Of a stretch of DNA of 64,000 bases, positions 45,107-54,111 are shown piece by piece (the first letter of the stretch is position 1; every line of letters starts with the position of its first letter). The translations under genes were made by a program, and so were the position numbers. The notes beneath the pieces are model-generated. The model had not been told where the DNA came from. It searched no databases and saw only the letters and a program-made list of their open reading frames with translations. Origin of the DNA: Flavobacterium sp. Lineage in GTDB: Bacteria; Bacteroidota; Bacteroidia; Flavobacteriales; Flavobacteriaceae. The stretch lies in the NCBI GenBank assembly GCA_023251135.1, contig JAHEZJ010000009.1:62001-126000 (forward strand), given 5' to 3'.

Positions 45107-45609
45107 TTGTGAGGTGTGAGATGTGAAATGCTAGATGTGAAAAGTGAGCACATGGCTATGCCGTTTATTTTGAGCTATGTTTCTATGTTTTAAAAAGGAG
45201 TAAAGATTATAGAATAAAGAGTAAAAATCTGCCGAATCTGCTAAATCCGCGAGAGAGAGAAAACACATCGCTCTGCGGTTTATTTTGAGCAAAGCGTCTT
45301 TTACGAGTATTTCAAGCTATGTTTCTATGTGTTAAAAAGGAGTAAAGATTATAGAACAAAGAGTAAAGAACAAAGATTTTAGAGGAAAGATTAAAAATCT
45401 GCTAACCCTAGCGATAGCGAACAGGCGAAGCAATCTGCGAGAGAAAAAATACATAACCACATCATTTATTTAGAGTAAAAATATCTTTTGCGTGTATTTT
45501 GAGTACCTACACTATACATTAAACAGTTCGCTAATTAGTTAAAACAATATCCCTGCAGGAAAAGTTTCAAACAAGTAAATAAATAGTAACCATAAAACAA
45601 TTCAACCCA
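45107..45609 (+). repeat. Repeat-rich intergenic region
   Basis: Contains a 53-bp near-perfect direct repeat (45173-45225 and 45315-45367, starting AGCTATGTTTCTATGT). It also has CTGCGAGAGA-type words of the dispersed AATCTGC family that recurs at about 50590, 50880 and 51300. No gene seen. Confidence 0.7.
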
Positions 45610-47291
45610 ATGAAAAAGATTTTTAGATTAAGTTACATTACAATTCTTGCAAGTGTGTTTTTAGTCACATCCTGTACCAATGATTCTGCACTTAGGGATA
45701 ACGAACAGGTCGTAAATGTCAAAACAAACGCTAAAACAGGTAAATCTGCTTTAAGCAGCGGAACCAGAAAATTACTGATTATTGGAATTGACGGCTGTCG
45801 CGGGGATGCTTTAATGGGAGCCAATACGCCTAATGTTCATGCTTTATTGCCCAATGCTGTCTATAGTCTGGATGCTTTGACCGAAGCACCTACGTGGAGC
45901 GGAAACGGCTGGTCGACGATGCTTACCGGAGTTACCCATTTGAAACATGGTGTAACAGACAACTCATTTTCGAATCCGAATTTTACAGCGTATCCGAATT
46001 TTCTAAAACGATTGGAGACTTATAATGCGGCCTTAAAAACTATGTCAATCGTGCATTGGGCACCGATCAATACCAACATTGTGGACGGAATTGATGTAGA
46101 GAAAACATTAACGACTGACTTGGCTGTTAAAAATGAGGTGGTTGCCGCACTTACAAACGATAATCCGGATGCTTTGTTTCTGCATTTTGATGATGTTGAT
46201 CATGCCGGACACAGTTATGGATTTTCGCTCATGTACCACAATACAAAGCTTCAATTGAAACAACTGACGGTTATATTGGAGAAATTTTAGCAGCTTTAAA
46301 AAATAGACCCAACTATGCCAATGAAGACTGGCTGGTTGTAGTGGCACCGGATCATGGTGGTATAGTTACAGGTTCCAGCGGATCTCATGGCGGAACATCC
46401 TACGAAGAGCGAAATATTTTTACCATTTTCAACAACAAAAACTTCACTTCGACTAAGATCGAAAAGCCAGTTGATCCAACCACAACGATTACCGGTAAAT
46501 TCGTCAATTTTAATTCAAATAGTGTTTATGCTTCCACAGCCAATGCGCTTTACAATTTCGGAACTTCTAGTTTTACAGTGGAATGCCGAGTAAAAACATC
46601 AGGTTACAGCAGTGATCCGTCATTGGTTTCGAACAAAAACTGGGTGAGTGGTAAAAACCGCGGATTTGTAATCTGTGCCAACACTGGCGGGAAATGGAAA
46701 GTAAATATTGGTGATACGCAAAATCGTGTTGATATTTCAGGAGGTACAATCAATGACGGGAAATGGCATCATTTGACATTGGTAGTGGATCGTACCGAAA
46801 AATTGGTTAAAACGTATCAGGATGGTGCTTTTGTCGGACAGGCTGCGATTGGAGCCAGTTTTGGAAGTCTGACTTCGGGCTTGCCTTTCGCTATCGGTCA
46901 GGACGGAACGCTAACGTATGGTGCAAATGTAAACGGAAATATTGCTGAGGTTCGTGTTTGGAACAAAGCCTTATCCGAAGCTTCTATCTTGAGTTATACC
47001 TGTTCATCCGTTACTGCCTCTCATCCGGATTATTCAAATCTTATCGGATATTGGAAGGGAGATAACGGATCAGGAAACAGTTTCACCGATTCCAGCAATC
47101 AGCAAGTGGCGCTTACTTTTCCAAGCACACCAAGTTGGACAACCAGCACGGCTACTTTAAAATGTGGCACTGCGACGGAAGTAGTTCCTAAAATGGTGGA
47201 TATCGCTTATTCTTCTCTGCAATGGTTTGGTGTACCCATTAATAGTGGATGGGCATTAGACGGCCGTTCATGGCTTCCGACGGGGAATTAA
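45610..47291 (+). pseudogene. Secreted phosphodiesterase/alkaline-phosphatase-superfamily protein with LamG domain, frameshifted
   Basis: Two ORFs (45610-46290 and 46341-47291) are one gene interrupted by a single-base loss near 46227-46230. Frame one reads FLHFDDVDHAGHSYGFS. The other frame continues HVPQYKASIETTDGYIGEIL and then VVVAPDHGG, the expected metal-site motif. The intact protein would have about 560 residues: lipoprotein signal (VFLVTSC), phosphodiesterase domain at about 50-290 (LLIIGIDGCRGDA, APTWSGNGWSTMLTG, APDHGG) and a LamG/concanavalin-like domain at about 300-520. It would cleave phosphodiesters or phosphonates outside the cell. It follows the phosphonate genes. A sequencing error is possible. 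Confidence 0.8.
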
Positions 47292-47315
47292 AAAATTTGT
47301 GTTTTTTGTTTTTAT

Positions 47316-47348
47316 AAGGCTATCTTCATTTATGGAGGTAGCTTTATT
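47316..47348 (+). terminator. Probable terminator of the phosphodiesterase gene
   Basis: AAGGCTATCTTC (47316-47327) / GGAGGTAGCTTT (47334-47345), twelve positions with three G-U pairs and a weak T tail. Confidence 0.55.
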
Positions 47349-47370
47349 GTTTAAGTACAAAAATGCATTG

Positions 47371-47617
47371 TTTAACCGCAAGGAGCGTAAAGATTTATAT
47401 TTTTTATGAATTGTCAACCAGCTTTAGCTGTTGGCATTATAGAGTGCAGGAGTATTGGCTTTAGCCTAAATCAGTAGTATTTGGCTAAAGCCCAATTTGT
47501 ATTAAATTAAGATCCTCCAGCTAAAGCTGGAGACAAATTAAAATATTTATTTACGCCTTTGCGAGCCAAAAAAGCATAGCGAACTTTGCGTGAAACTTTG
47601 CGTTCCTTGCGGTTAAA
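47371..47617. repeat. MITE-like element with 22-bp terminal inverted repeats
   Basis: The ends TTTAACCGCAAGGAGCGTAAAG (47371-47392) and its inverted copy (47596-47617) match at 20 of 22 bases. Inside are palindromes built on GCTTTAGC: CAACCAGCTTTAGCTGTTG (47415), GGCTTTAGCC (47458), GGCTAAAGCCC (47483) and CTCCAGCTAAAGCTGGAG (47515-47532). No ORF or clear target duplication is visible. Confidence 0.55.
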
Positions 47618-47623
47618 AAAAAA

Positions 47624-48208
47624 CTAACTATTACTCTCCGAATAAAAGTAAAGCACCAGCATCACACAGTTTTCGGTTGTTCTGTTTTGAGGTACATGCG
47701 GATGCCTTCCGTTAAAACATAAAGAATCACCTTCACTAACTACTACTTCTACATCATCGATAATGTAGGTTACACTTCCTTTGATAATATACTTGAACTC
47801 CCAGGCATCTGTAATTACTTTTTCGCGTTTGCAATTTGGTTCCACGTCAAGGATTACGGCTTCAAAACCAATAGAATTAATGCTTTTACTGAAAATATGA
47901 TAGTAGTTAAAACCAGTCGTTTCGGCACGGTCTTCTTTTTCTATTTTTTGATAGTCTTCTTTTTTGATATGGAGGTATTTGGCATTTTTGGTATTCTCAA
48001 CTCCTTCAAAAAAGTAACTCACATCGGTATTTAAGGATTGTATCAATTCAATTAAAACGGGTAGGGAAGGTATGGTTCTGCCATTCTCAATTCTGGATAT
48101 CAAACCGTTGCTAACCCCGGCTCTGTTGGCTACTTCGTGTATGGTTAATGCATTTTTCTTCCTGATCTCTTTTAATCTTTTTCCAATACCAATTAAAAAA
48201 TCTTCCAT
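47624..48208 (-). CDS. XRE-family regulator with C-terminal cupin domain
   Basis: A 194-residue protein. An XRE helix-turn-helix is at residues 6-65 (RLKEIRKKNALTIHEVANRAGVSNGLISRIENGRTIPSLP). A cupin-2 sensor domain is at about 110-190 (EFKYIIKGSVTYIIDDVEVVVSEGDSLCFNGRHPHVPQN). Proteins of this design usually sense a small metabolite and regulate adjacent catabolic genes. It faces the aminophosphonate cluster convergently, across a MITE-like repeat, so control of that cluster is possible but unproven. A CTTTGCAT direct repeat lies about 70 bp upstream of its start. Confidence 0.9.
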   Translation of the reverse strand: MEDFLIGIGKRLKEIRKKNALTIHEVANRAGVSNGLISRIENGRTIPSLPVLIELIQSLNTDVSYFFEGVENTKNAKYLHIKKEDYQKIEKEDRAETTGFNYYHIFSKSINSIGFEAVILDVEPNCKREKVITDAWEFKYIIKGSVTYIIDDVEVVVSEGDSLCFNGRHPHVPQNRTTENCVMLVLYFYSESNS

Positions 48209-48275
48209 AATAAAAACTTCGGTTTAAATGGTAAATATAACACAATTAGCGGGTCAGTTGCAAAAGCAGGGAAGC

Positions 48276-48294
48276 CTTTGCATAAACTTTGCAT
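48276..48294. promoter_or_regulatory. Direct repeat CTTTGCAT upstream of the XRE-cupin gene
   Basis: CTTTGCAT at 48276-48283 and 48287-48294, period 11 bp (one helical turn). Possible autoregulatory site. Confidence 0.35.
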
Positions 48295-48402
48295 GTTGTT
48301 AAAAGGATTGTACGCGGATAACACGGATTCGCTATGCGAAAACGCGGATTTGCACGGATTTTATTTTTCTTATATGGAATGAGATAAAGTTTTTGAGGAC
48401 AG

Positions 48403-48963
48403 TCAATTTACCTTCAGATTTCGTACCCTTGCTTTTTTAATGAGATTTAGAGAATCTCTGATCAGCGATTTTATTTCCAGGGATGGAGCTTTTCGTCCTT
48501 CGTATCTGTTTTGTACGGGGCCTTCTATGTCCATTTTAGCTGCTTGTAAATCGGTTTCAAAAGCTTTGAGCACCTGATTTTCGATATTCGAATGTTTTTT
48601 GTAGTAATAGATTGCATTGTGCAGATCTTCAATATGCCCCGTAAAATCTAAAATCGCTCTTTTGGAAACCGCCCGATTGTAGTAAATAGAAAACTCCAAA
48701 GGATCGGTTTCAATGGCTTTGTCAAAATCTTCAATGGCATTATAATGGTAATCGAGTTTTTGAAGACAGTTTCCTCTCAAAGCATAAACGCCCTGATCAA
48801 ATCCTGAATTGATGGCGATGTTCAAATGCAATAAGGCATCCTGAAACTGGTTCGACAAATAAAATTGTCTTCCTCTTTCAAGATGAGCTGACCCTTCATT
48901 AGAATGGGATTTTGAAAGTCTTTCTGTAAACTTTTTTATTGTTAAAGTGTTGAACCATTTCAT
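48403..48963 (-). CDS. TPR-repeat protein
   Basis: A 186-residue protein with no signal peptide. Three to four tetratricopeptide repeats lie at about 25-150: GSAHLERGRQFYLSNQFQDALLHLNIAI, GVYALRGNCLQKLDYHYNAIEDFDKAIETDP and FSIYYNRAVSKRAILDFTGHIEDLHNAI, with typical W/L/G-Y-A-F-A-P positions. The C-terminal 40 residues are basic and helical. TPRs mediate protein binding. The partner and process are unknown, and neighbours give no clue. The 194-bp gap downstream holds ACGCGGAT-type dispersed repeats. Confidence 0.82.
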   Translation of the reverse strand: MKWFNTLTIKKFTERLSKSHSNEGSAHLERGRQFYLSNQFQDALLHLNIAINSGFDQGVYALRGNCLQKLDYHYNAIEDFDKAIETDPLEFSIYYNRAVSKRAILDFTGHIEDLHNAIYYYKKHSNIENQVLKAFETDLQAAKMDIEGPVQNRYEGRKAPSLEIKSLIRDSLNLIKKARVRNLKVN

Positions 48964-49152
48964 GCTTATTAGATTTTAGCCGACAGATTAAACAAATAAT
49001 AAAAAGATTTATTAGAATGGGGGGACTAAAATTAATTAATTTTTTGAAATATAGCAACTTACGATAGTTCTTATTTTGCAAAATGCTTCAAAAGTGTCGC
49101 AAAATCCTATAAAAATGGATGTTCTTTAGAGAAACACAATAGCAAACAAAAC

Positions 49153-50256
49153 CTACTTTTTCTTTCTGCCCAGCCAAATCAGCAAACCAGTAATAGGTAA
49201 TGTTGCAGCAAACAGGCAAACCAAAAAAGCAATTATTTTGGTTGGTAAACCATAGACACTTCCGGTATGAATAGGATACATCAAACGTCTCAGTTTATCT
49301 CCTTTGGAATAGGCTGCAAAGTGTCTGTTCTCAATATTTTTCGCAGTATACTTATCAAAATAAGCAGAACTGGATTGATGCGGAATGATTCTTTCCACAT
49401 CTTCTTTAAGTACCGTAATACTGTTAATGGTATCCACAGGCATTCTGATTTGAATATTTCCATCATAAGGAAAAATACTGTCCGTGGTATTGTAAATGCT
49501 TTGGTAAAAAGCAGTATTATTAAGTTTTGGGTCTATTTTGGTTGGATTTTCTACTTTTAAAGAGGTTTTCTTCGTCGTTCCTTCGGTTACGAGGTAAAGA
49601 CCACTCTGAAACCAGTCAAATGCAAATGTCAGACCGGTTAGTGAAATAATAAGTAAGATTAAAAAACTGTAAAAGCCAAAAGTCGAATGGAAATCCCAAT
49701 TGACTCTTTTGAAAGAACCGCTCCATTTTACAGTCAGACGCTGCTTTAAATGTTTCATTTTTTTGGGCCACCATAAAACGATACCCGAGATCAGCATAAA
49801 AACAAAAATAAGACAAGAAGATCCCATGATAAGCTGTCCCGCATCTCCCAGTAGCAATTGCCTGTGCAGTGAAAGGACTACAACAAAAAATCTGCTTTCC
49901 TGAGGCGTTGTTGCCAGTACTTTTCCGGAATAGGGATCAATAGAAAAAAACTGTGCTTTTTTATCTGAATCTTTTCCCAGAATTTGTATCGTACGTGAAG
50001 GATCATTAAAAGTAGAAATTCGGTTAATCTTTTTGATGCCATATTCTTTCTGAAGAACATCTGTACAGTAATCGATTGTCTTTTTGGTTTTCCCTATAGA
50101 AGAAACGTGGTAATATTGTGGATTTACCCATTGGTCAATCTCTTTTTCAAAAACTAAAATACTCCCTGTTAATGCAGCAATAAAAACGATTAAACCTGAG
50201 CCAAGTCCCAGCCATAAATGTAATTGTCCGATGGTTTTCTTTATTCCTTTCTTCAT
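49153..50256 (-). CDS. PepSY-domain iron-regulated membrane protein (PiuB-like)
   Basis: A 367-residue protein with four membrane helices (about 15-37, 140-162, 193-215 and 335-360). The first helix is preceded by GQLHLWLGLGSGLIVFIAALTGSILVFEKEID, the classic PepSY-TM opening. A PepSY region follows at about 45-125, then SLHRQLLLGDAGQLIMGSSCLIFVFMLISGIVLWWPK, the characteristic helix-2 block with its histidine. Members often act in siderophore reduction or uptake and are iron repressed. It is divergent from a TonB receptor, and a 13-bp Fur-like palindrome lies 109 bp upstream. Confidence 0.9.
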   Translation of the reverse strand: MKKGIKKTIGQLHLWLGLGSGLIVFIAALTGSILVFEKEIDQWVNPQYYHVSSIGKTKKTIDYCTDVLQKEYGIKKINRISTFNDPSRTIQILGKDSDKKAQFFSIDPYSGKVLATTPQESRFFVVVLSLHRQLLLGDAGQLIMGSSCLIFVFMLISGIVLWWPKKMKHLKQRLTVKWSGSFKRVNWDFHSTFGFYSFLILLIISLTGLTFAFDWFQSGLYLVTEGTTKKTSLKVENPTKIDPKLNNTAFYQSIYNTTDSIFPYDGNIQIRMPVDTINSITVLKEDVERIIPHQSSSAYFDKYTAKNIENRHFAAYSKGDKLRRLMYPIHTGSVYGLPTKIIAFLVCLFAATLPITGLLIWLGRKKK

Positions 50257-50364
50257 TAATAGTTTTATTTTGGTTTATGGCATTGGAGTTCACACCCTAA
50301 CAGTGTCAGTTTTTCGTTGGACGTAAATTCTTTCCAACCAAAAAACCGTCGCAAATTTATACTT

Positions 50365-50377
50365 ATTTAGACTAAAT
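50365..50377. promoter_or_regulatory. Candidate Fur box upstream of the PepSY gene
   Basis: ATTTAGACTAAAT is a perfect 6-1-6 palindrome 109 bp before the PepSY start. It agrees at 11 of 13 positions with the site before the TonB receptor (51485-51497, read on the minus strand). Confidence 0.5.
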
Positions 50378-51444
50378 CTTTCCAGTTTTAAGGAAAAATT
50401 AGAGGAGAATCTTTTAAAAATACATTAGAATTACACTTCGCAGGCAAGAGAGTAATGCTTTTTACAGTGAAAACTTACAGCGTGGTTTTGTGTGAGATGT
50501 GAAATGTAAAATGTTAATTGTGAAACGTTTTATTTTCGGCTGGAAAATGGATGCTCTAAATGTTTAAATATATTGATTCAGATAGAAAGACTAAAAAATC
50601 TGCTTAGTCTGCGAGAAAAAAATACAACATACAGGCATGGAATATATGGGTAAGAAAAGAATGTCTGAGAGAAAATCATTGTCGTAGTTTAAAGTTATTG
50701 TTAAATGTGTCGTTCCTCTGGAACTTATTTTGATGACGCTTTACTTTCAACGGATTAAAATCCGTTGCTACAAATTTGGCGTTCCTTCGGAACTTATTTT
50801 GAAGACGTTTTATTTTTAGCAAGAAAATGGATGTTCTATATGCTTAAAGGATTGGTACAGATAGAAAGATTAAAAAATCTGCTTAATCTGCAAAATCTGC
50901 GAGAAAAAAATACAACATACTGGAATTAAATATATGGGTAAGAGAAGAATGCCTGAGAGAAAATCATTGTAGTGATTTAAAATTGTTGCGAAATGTGTCG
51001 TTCTTCCGGAACTTATCTTGGAGGTGTTTTATTTTCAACGGATCATAATTCAGGTATAATCCAGATAGAACCATAATAAGGTTGGTCGGTTCAGCACAAT
51101 CGATTTCCGTAAAATAAGCGTCAGCATTATAAGAGAGCCATAGGCTCAAATGATATTGTAGCGACGGATTTTAATCCGTCGTAGAAAATAAAGATCATAA
51201 TAAAAAGAGCCGTAGGCTCGGTCCATATTGTTCCATGTATTAATCAAAGACGTTTGGTATGTGTTTAAATAAGTGATACAGATAGAGAGATTAAAAAAAT
51301 CTGCTTAATCTGCAAAATCTGCGAGAAAAGAAAAGAGATGGAGTTAAAAATATTTGCGACTAATAAATTGTCAGAAAATAGATTTATTTTCTGACAATAA
51401 CAAGAAGATTAGTAAAAATTCTATAGAATAAATCGAAATAGTAC

Positions 51445-51474
51445 TTGTTAAACAATTATTAATCTTTACTTTTG
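51445..51474 (+). promoter_or_regulatory. Promoter of the siderophore TonB receptor
   Basis: TTG (51445-51447) and TACTTTTG (51467-51474) are separated by exactly 19 bases, matching the Flavobacterium TTG-N19-TAnnTTTG promoter. Transcription would start near 51480, just before the Fur-like site. Confidence 0.75.
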
Positions 51475-51484
51475 CGTTGTTTTT

Positions 51485-51503
51485 ATTAATTCTAAATAAG
51501 AAT
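51485..51503. promoter_or_regulatory. Candidate Fur box at the TonB receptor start site
   Basis: On the minus strand 51485-51497 reads ATTTAGAATTAAT. An overlapping dyad ATTCT-N5-AGAAT spans 51489-51503. The position directly downstream of the promoter is suited to repression. Confidence 0.5.
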
Positions 51504-51531
51504 AAAATCACTAACCAAAACTTAAAAATCA

Positions 51532-53919
51532 ATGAAATATCTTAGTTTAAGAACATCAAAGTTTTTATTTATTATTAGCCTTTTATTTTCTGTCGTTTCT
51601 TCTTTTGCACAACAAAATAGTGGAAAAATTAAAGGAGAGATCACAACTTCTGACGGTAAATCAGCCTATGGAGCAACAATCATACTTAAAAATTCAAAAT
51701 ACAAAACCACTTCTAATACCGATGGTAGTTTTAAATTCAATAAAATAGTTGAAAACATTTATACGCTGCAGGCTTCATTAGCCGGTTATGAAACTATCGA
51801 GCAGGAAGTTACCGTTGCAAACAATGAAACTGCCACCGTAACTTTGCAATTGAAGTTTACTGGCAAAGAAAGCGAGATTTCAAAAGAAAATGGCGATCAA
51901 CTGGATGAAATTATCGTTTCGGCCAGCAGAAAGGTTGAAACCTTATCTAAAACACCTTCTTCTGTAACCGTAATCAACGCTAAGGACATTGACAATTTAT
52001 CGATCGTGAGTTCAAATATTGCCAATGCTGTGGCGTTTGCAGTTCCGGGTTTAGGGTCGGCAACTAACAATACAGGAAATTACGGTCAGACTCTTAGAGG
52101 AAGAAACCCTTTGGTTCTTATTGACGGAATTCCGCAATCGACACCATTAAAATCGGCAGGACGTGAACTTCGTTCAATAGATCCTTCGGTAATTGAACGT
52201 ATTGAAGTAATCAAAGGAGCTACAGCTATTTATGGGAATGGTGCCGATGGAGGTTTGATCAATTACATCACCAAATCGGGGAAAACACAAAAGAAATTTG
52301 CCGGATACAGCGAGGCCGGAACGACAGGTAATATTAAAGGAGACAGTACAGCAGGATACCGATTTAATCAGCAGTTTTACGGAAAAATCAATAAGTTCAA
52401 CTATATGGTAGGCGGAACTTATGAAAAAACAGGTGTTTTTCGTGATGGAGCAGGACAGGTTATTTCTCCTGAATATGGATTAGGGGAAACTAAAGCCTAC
52501 AACGTTTTTACAAAATTAGGTTACGATTTAACCGCCAAACAAAGAATTGATTTGATGTACAATTACTTCAGTTCCAATCAGGATTCTGATTTTGTCCTAA
52601 AAAATGGGGTGTACGGAGTAAGTCCGGCAATTGGAGTATTGGGCAACAGACCTGGCGTAGACGAAGGAAATCGTTACAATCACAATGCTAATTTGCAGTA
52701 TGTAAACAAAGAGATTTTTGGAAATACTTCACTTACCGCAAACCTTTATTTTCAGGATTTCTTAACGATATTTTCCAACTCTACTTTTTTCTACGGAAGC
52801 GGGCAGTCACAAACGGCATCTACCAAAAAAGGTTTAAGAGTTTATTTGAATTCGCCTTTTACAATCTCTTCTAATTTTACAGGTGATGTAACTTATGGTT
52901 TCGATTTATTGAATGACAAAACGAACCAAAAATTGGTTGACGGACGTGTTTGGGTTCCAAATATCAATATGGTCAATCTGGCTCCTTATGCACAAATATC
53001 GACACAATTGTTTAGCGACTGGAATGTAAAAGCCGGTTTACGTGCCGAAAACATTAAAATCAATATCGACGATTACAACACGCTTGCTACCGGTGCAAAC
53101 GGAGCGGGAAGTATCGCTGTAAAAGGTGGTGACCTTACTTATGATGCCTTTGTATTTAACACGGGTATCCGATATTCAAGATTTAAATTCTTTAATCCTT
53201 TTGTGAGTTTTTCTCAGGCTTTCTCTGTATTTGATTTAGGAAGAGTTTTAACAAACGCAAAGCAGGATGCCATATCTAAATTAGAGACTGAACCTATTAT
53301 CGTTAACAATTATGAAGGTGGTTTTAGCAGTCAGTTAGGGAAATTCAATTTGAGTGCTTCCTATTATTTGAGTACTTCAAAACTAGGAACCAATTTGATT
53401 CAGGTAGATGGATTCCTGGTAGCGGAACGTTTACCGGAAAGAGTTTGGGGATATGAAGTTCAGGCCGATTACCAAATTTTGAAACAATTGACAGTAGGAG
53501 GAAACTATGCGAATGTACAAGGAAGAGGAGACAAAGATTCTGACGGTCATTTTTACGGTCCGACCGATATTTACCTGAAATCAAACAGAATCCCTCCGGT
53601 TAAAATTACAGGTTATGCAAAATATGGTGGTGAAAGATTAAACGTTGAATTGTACTGGATGTATGTAGGCGATCGCGATGTCTTTAAACCAAATGCCAAA
53701 GGAGCTTACGCTATTGGTGAAGGACCAATTCATTCGTTCAACTTATGGAATCTGGCTACAGCATACAAAGTAACCGACAGTATTAGAGTAAAACTTGGAA
53801 TAGAAAACATCTTCAATACCGATTATTACCCAACAACTTCTCAGTTCTTTGGTACAAACGCCAATTATACAAGAGGAAACGGTACAAGATTTAACTTGGC
53901 ACTTGGATACAGTTTCTAA
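51532..53919 (+). CDS. TonB-dependent siderophore receptor
   Basis: A 795-residue outer-membrane protein. Signal peptide 1-27 ends in FAQQ. A carboxypeptidase-like regulatory domain is at about 33-110 (GEITTSDGKSAYGATIILKN). The plug is at about 130-245 (ETLSKTPSSVTVINAKDIDNL, RGRNPLVLIDGIPQ, VIERIEVIKGATAIYGNGADGGLINYITK). The barrel ends in the terminal aromatic LALGYSF. This length and plug are typical of ferric-siderophore receptors such as FhuA/FepA relatives. It has its own promoter and Fur-like box. The convergent operon downstream makes a hydroxamate-type siderophore, the probable ligand. Confidence 0.92.
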   Translation: MKYLSLRTSKFLFIISLLFSVVSSFAQQNSGKIKGEITTSDGKSAYGATIILKNSKYKTTSNTDGSFKFNKIVENIYTLQASLAGYETIEQEVTVANNETATVTLQLKFTGKESEISKENGDQLDEIIVSASRKVETLSKTPSSVTVINAKDIDNLSIVSSNIANAVAFAVPGLGSATNNTGNYGQTLRGRNPLVLIDGIPQSTPLKSAGRELRSIDPSVIERIEVIKGATAIYGNGADGGLINYITKSGKTQKKFAGYSEAGTTGNIKGDSTAGYRFNQQFYGKINKFNYMVGGTYEKTGVFRDGAGQVISPEYGLGETKAYNVFTKLGYDLTAKQRIDLMYNYFSSNQDSDFVLKNGVYGVSPAIGVLGNRPGVDEGNRYNHNANLQYVNKEIFGNTSLTANLYFQDFLTIFSNSTFFYGSGQSQTASTKKGLRVYLNSPFTISSNFTGDVTYGFDLLNDKTNQKLVDGRVWVPNINMVNLAPYAQISTQLFSDWNVKAGLRAENIKINIDDYNTLATGANGAGSIAVKGGDLTYDAFVFNTGIRYSRFKFFNPFVSFSQAFSVFDLGRVLTNAKQDAISKLETEPIIVNNYEGGFSSQLGKFNLSASYYLSTSKLGTNLIQVDGFLVAERLPERVWGYEVQADYQILKQLTVGGNYANVQGRGDKDSDGHFYGPTDIYLKSNRIPPVKITGYAKYGGERLNVELYWMYVGDRDVFKPNAKGAYAIGEGPIHSFNLWNLATAYKVTDSIRVKLGIENIFNTDYYPTTSQFFGTNANYTRGNGTRFNLALGYSF

Positions 53920-53964
53920 AAAAATAGCTTTTCAGCAATAGTATTATTTTGTTTTTTTTATGAA

Positions 53965-53999
53965 AAGGCTTCTGACGCATTTTGTCAGGAGTCTTTTTT
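53965..53999 (+). terminator. Terminator of the TonB receptor gene
   Basis: AAGGCTTCTGAC (53965-53976) / GTCAGGAGTCTT (53984-53995), twelve pairs with two G-U, then Ts. Confidence 0.85.
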
Positions 54000-54023
54000 G
54001 TTTTGAAGGATGAAAAAAAGTCA

Positions 54024-54106
54024 CAGTATTCAGTCACAGTGCTCAGTTTTAGTATTTACTGATTACCGTGACTGCGACTGTGACTGAAAACTGCGACTGA
54101 ATACTG
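54024..54106. repeat. Inverted repeat between convergent receptor and AMP-ligase genes
   Basis: CAGTATTCAGTC (54024-54035) and GACTGAATACTG (54095-54106) are perfect arms. AGTTTT/AAAACT pair inside, and several GACTG words lie in the loop. It may stop transcription from the minus-strand operon. Confidence 0.5.
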
Positions 54107-54111
54107 AGAAC

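Larger units (their letters stand above)
50257..51531. repeat. Repeat-rich intergenic region with a diverged tandem duplication
   Basis: No gene is seen in 1.27 kb. A unit of about 205-215 bp starting CGTTTTATTTT occurs twice (50526-50731 and 50806-51020), each with AATCTGC words, TATATGGGTAAGA and GAGAGAAAATCATTGT. A third, partial copy is at about 51250-51340. REP-like palindromes are embedded: CGTTCC-N3/4-GGAACTT, AACGGATTAAAATCCGTT, GAGCCATAGGCTC and ACGGATTTTAATCCGT. Confidence 0.75.

Noticed and set aside
46200..46345. Programmed frameshift in the phosphodiesterase gene
   Set aside because: No slippery heptamer or downstream pseudoknot is evident, and the family is not known for recoding. 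Mutation or sequencing error is simpler.
51532..53919. Receptor as part of the biosynthetic operon
   Set aside because: It is on the opposite strand with its own promoter and terminator. Functional linkage is likely, but it is not the same transcript.
54024..54106. Attachment site or integration remnant
   Set aside because: There is no tRNA, integrase or flanking direct repeat. The symmetry fits an intergenic hairpin between convergent genes.
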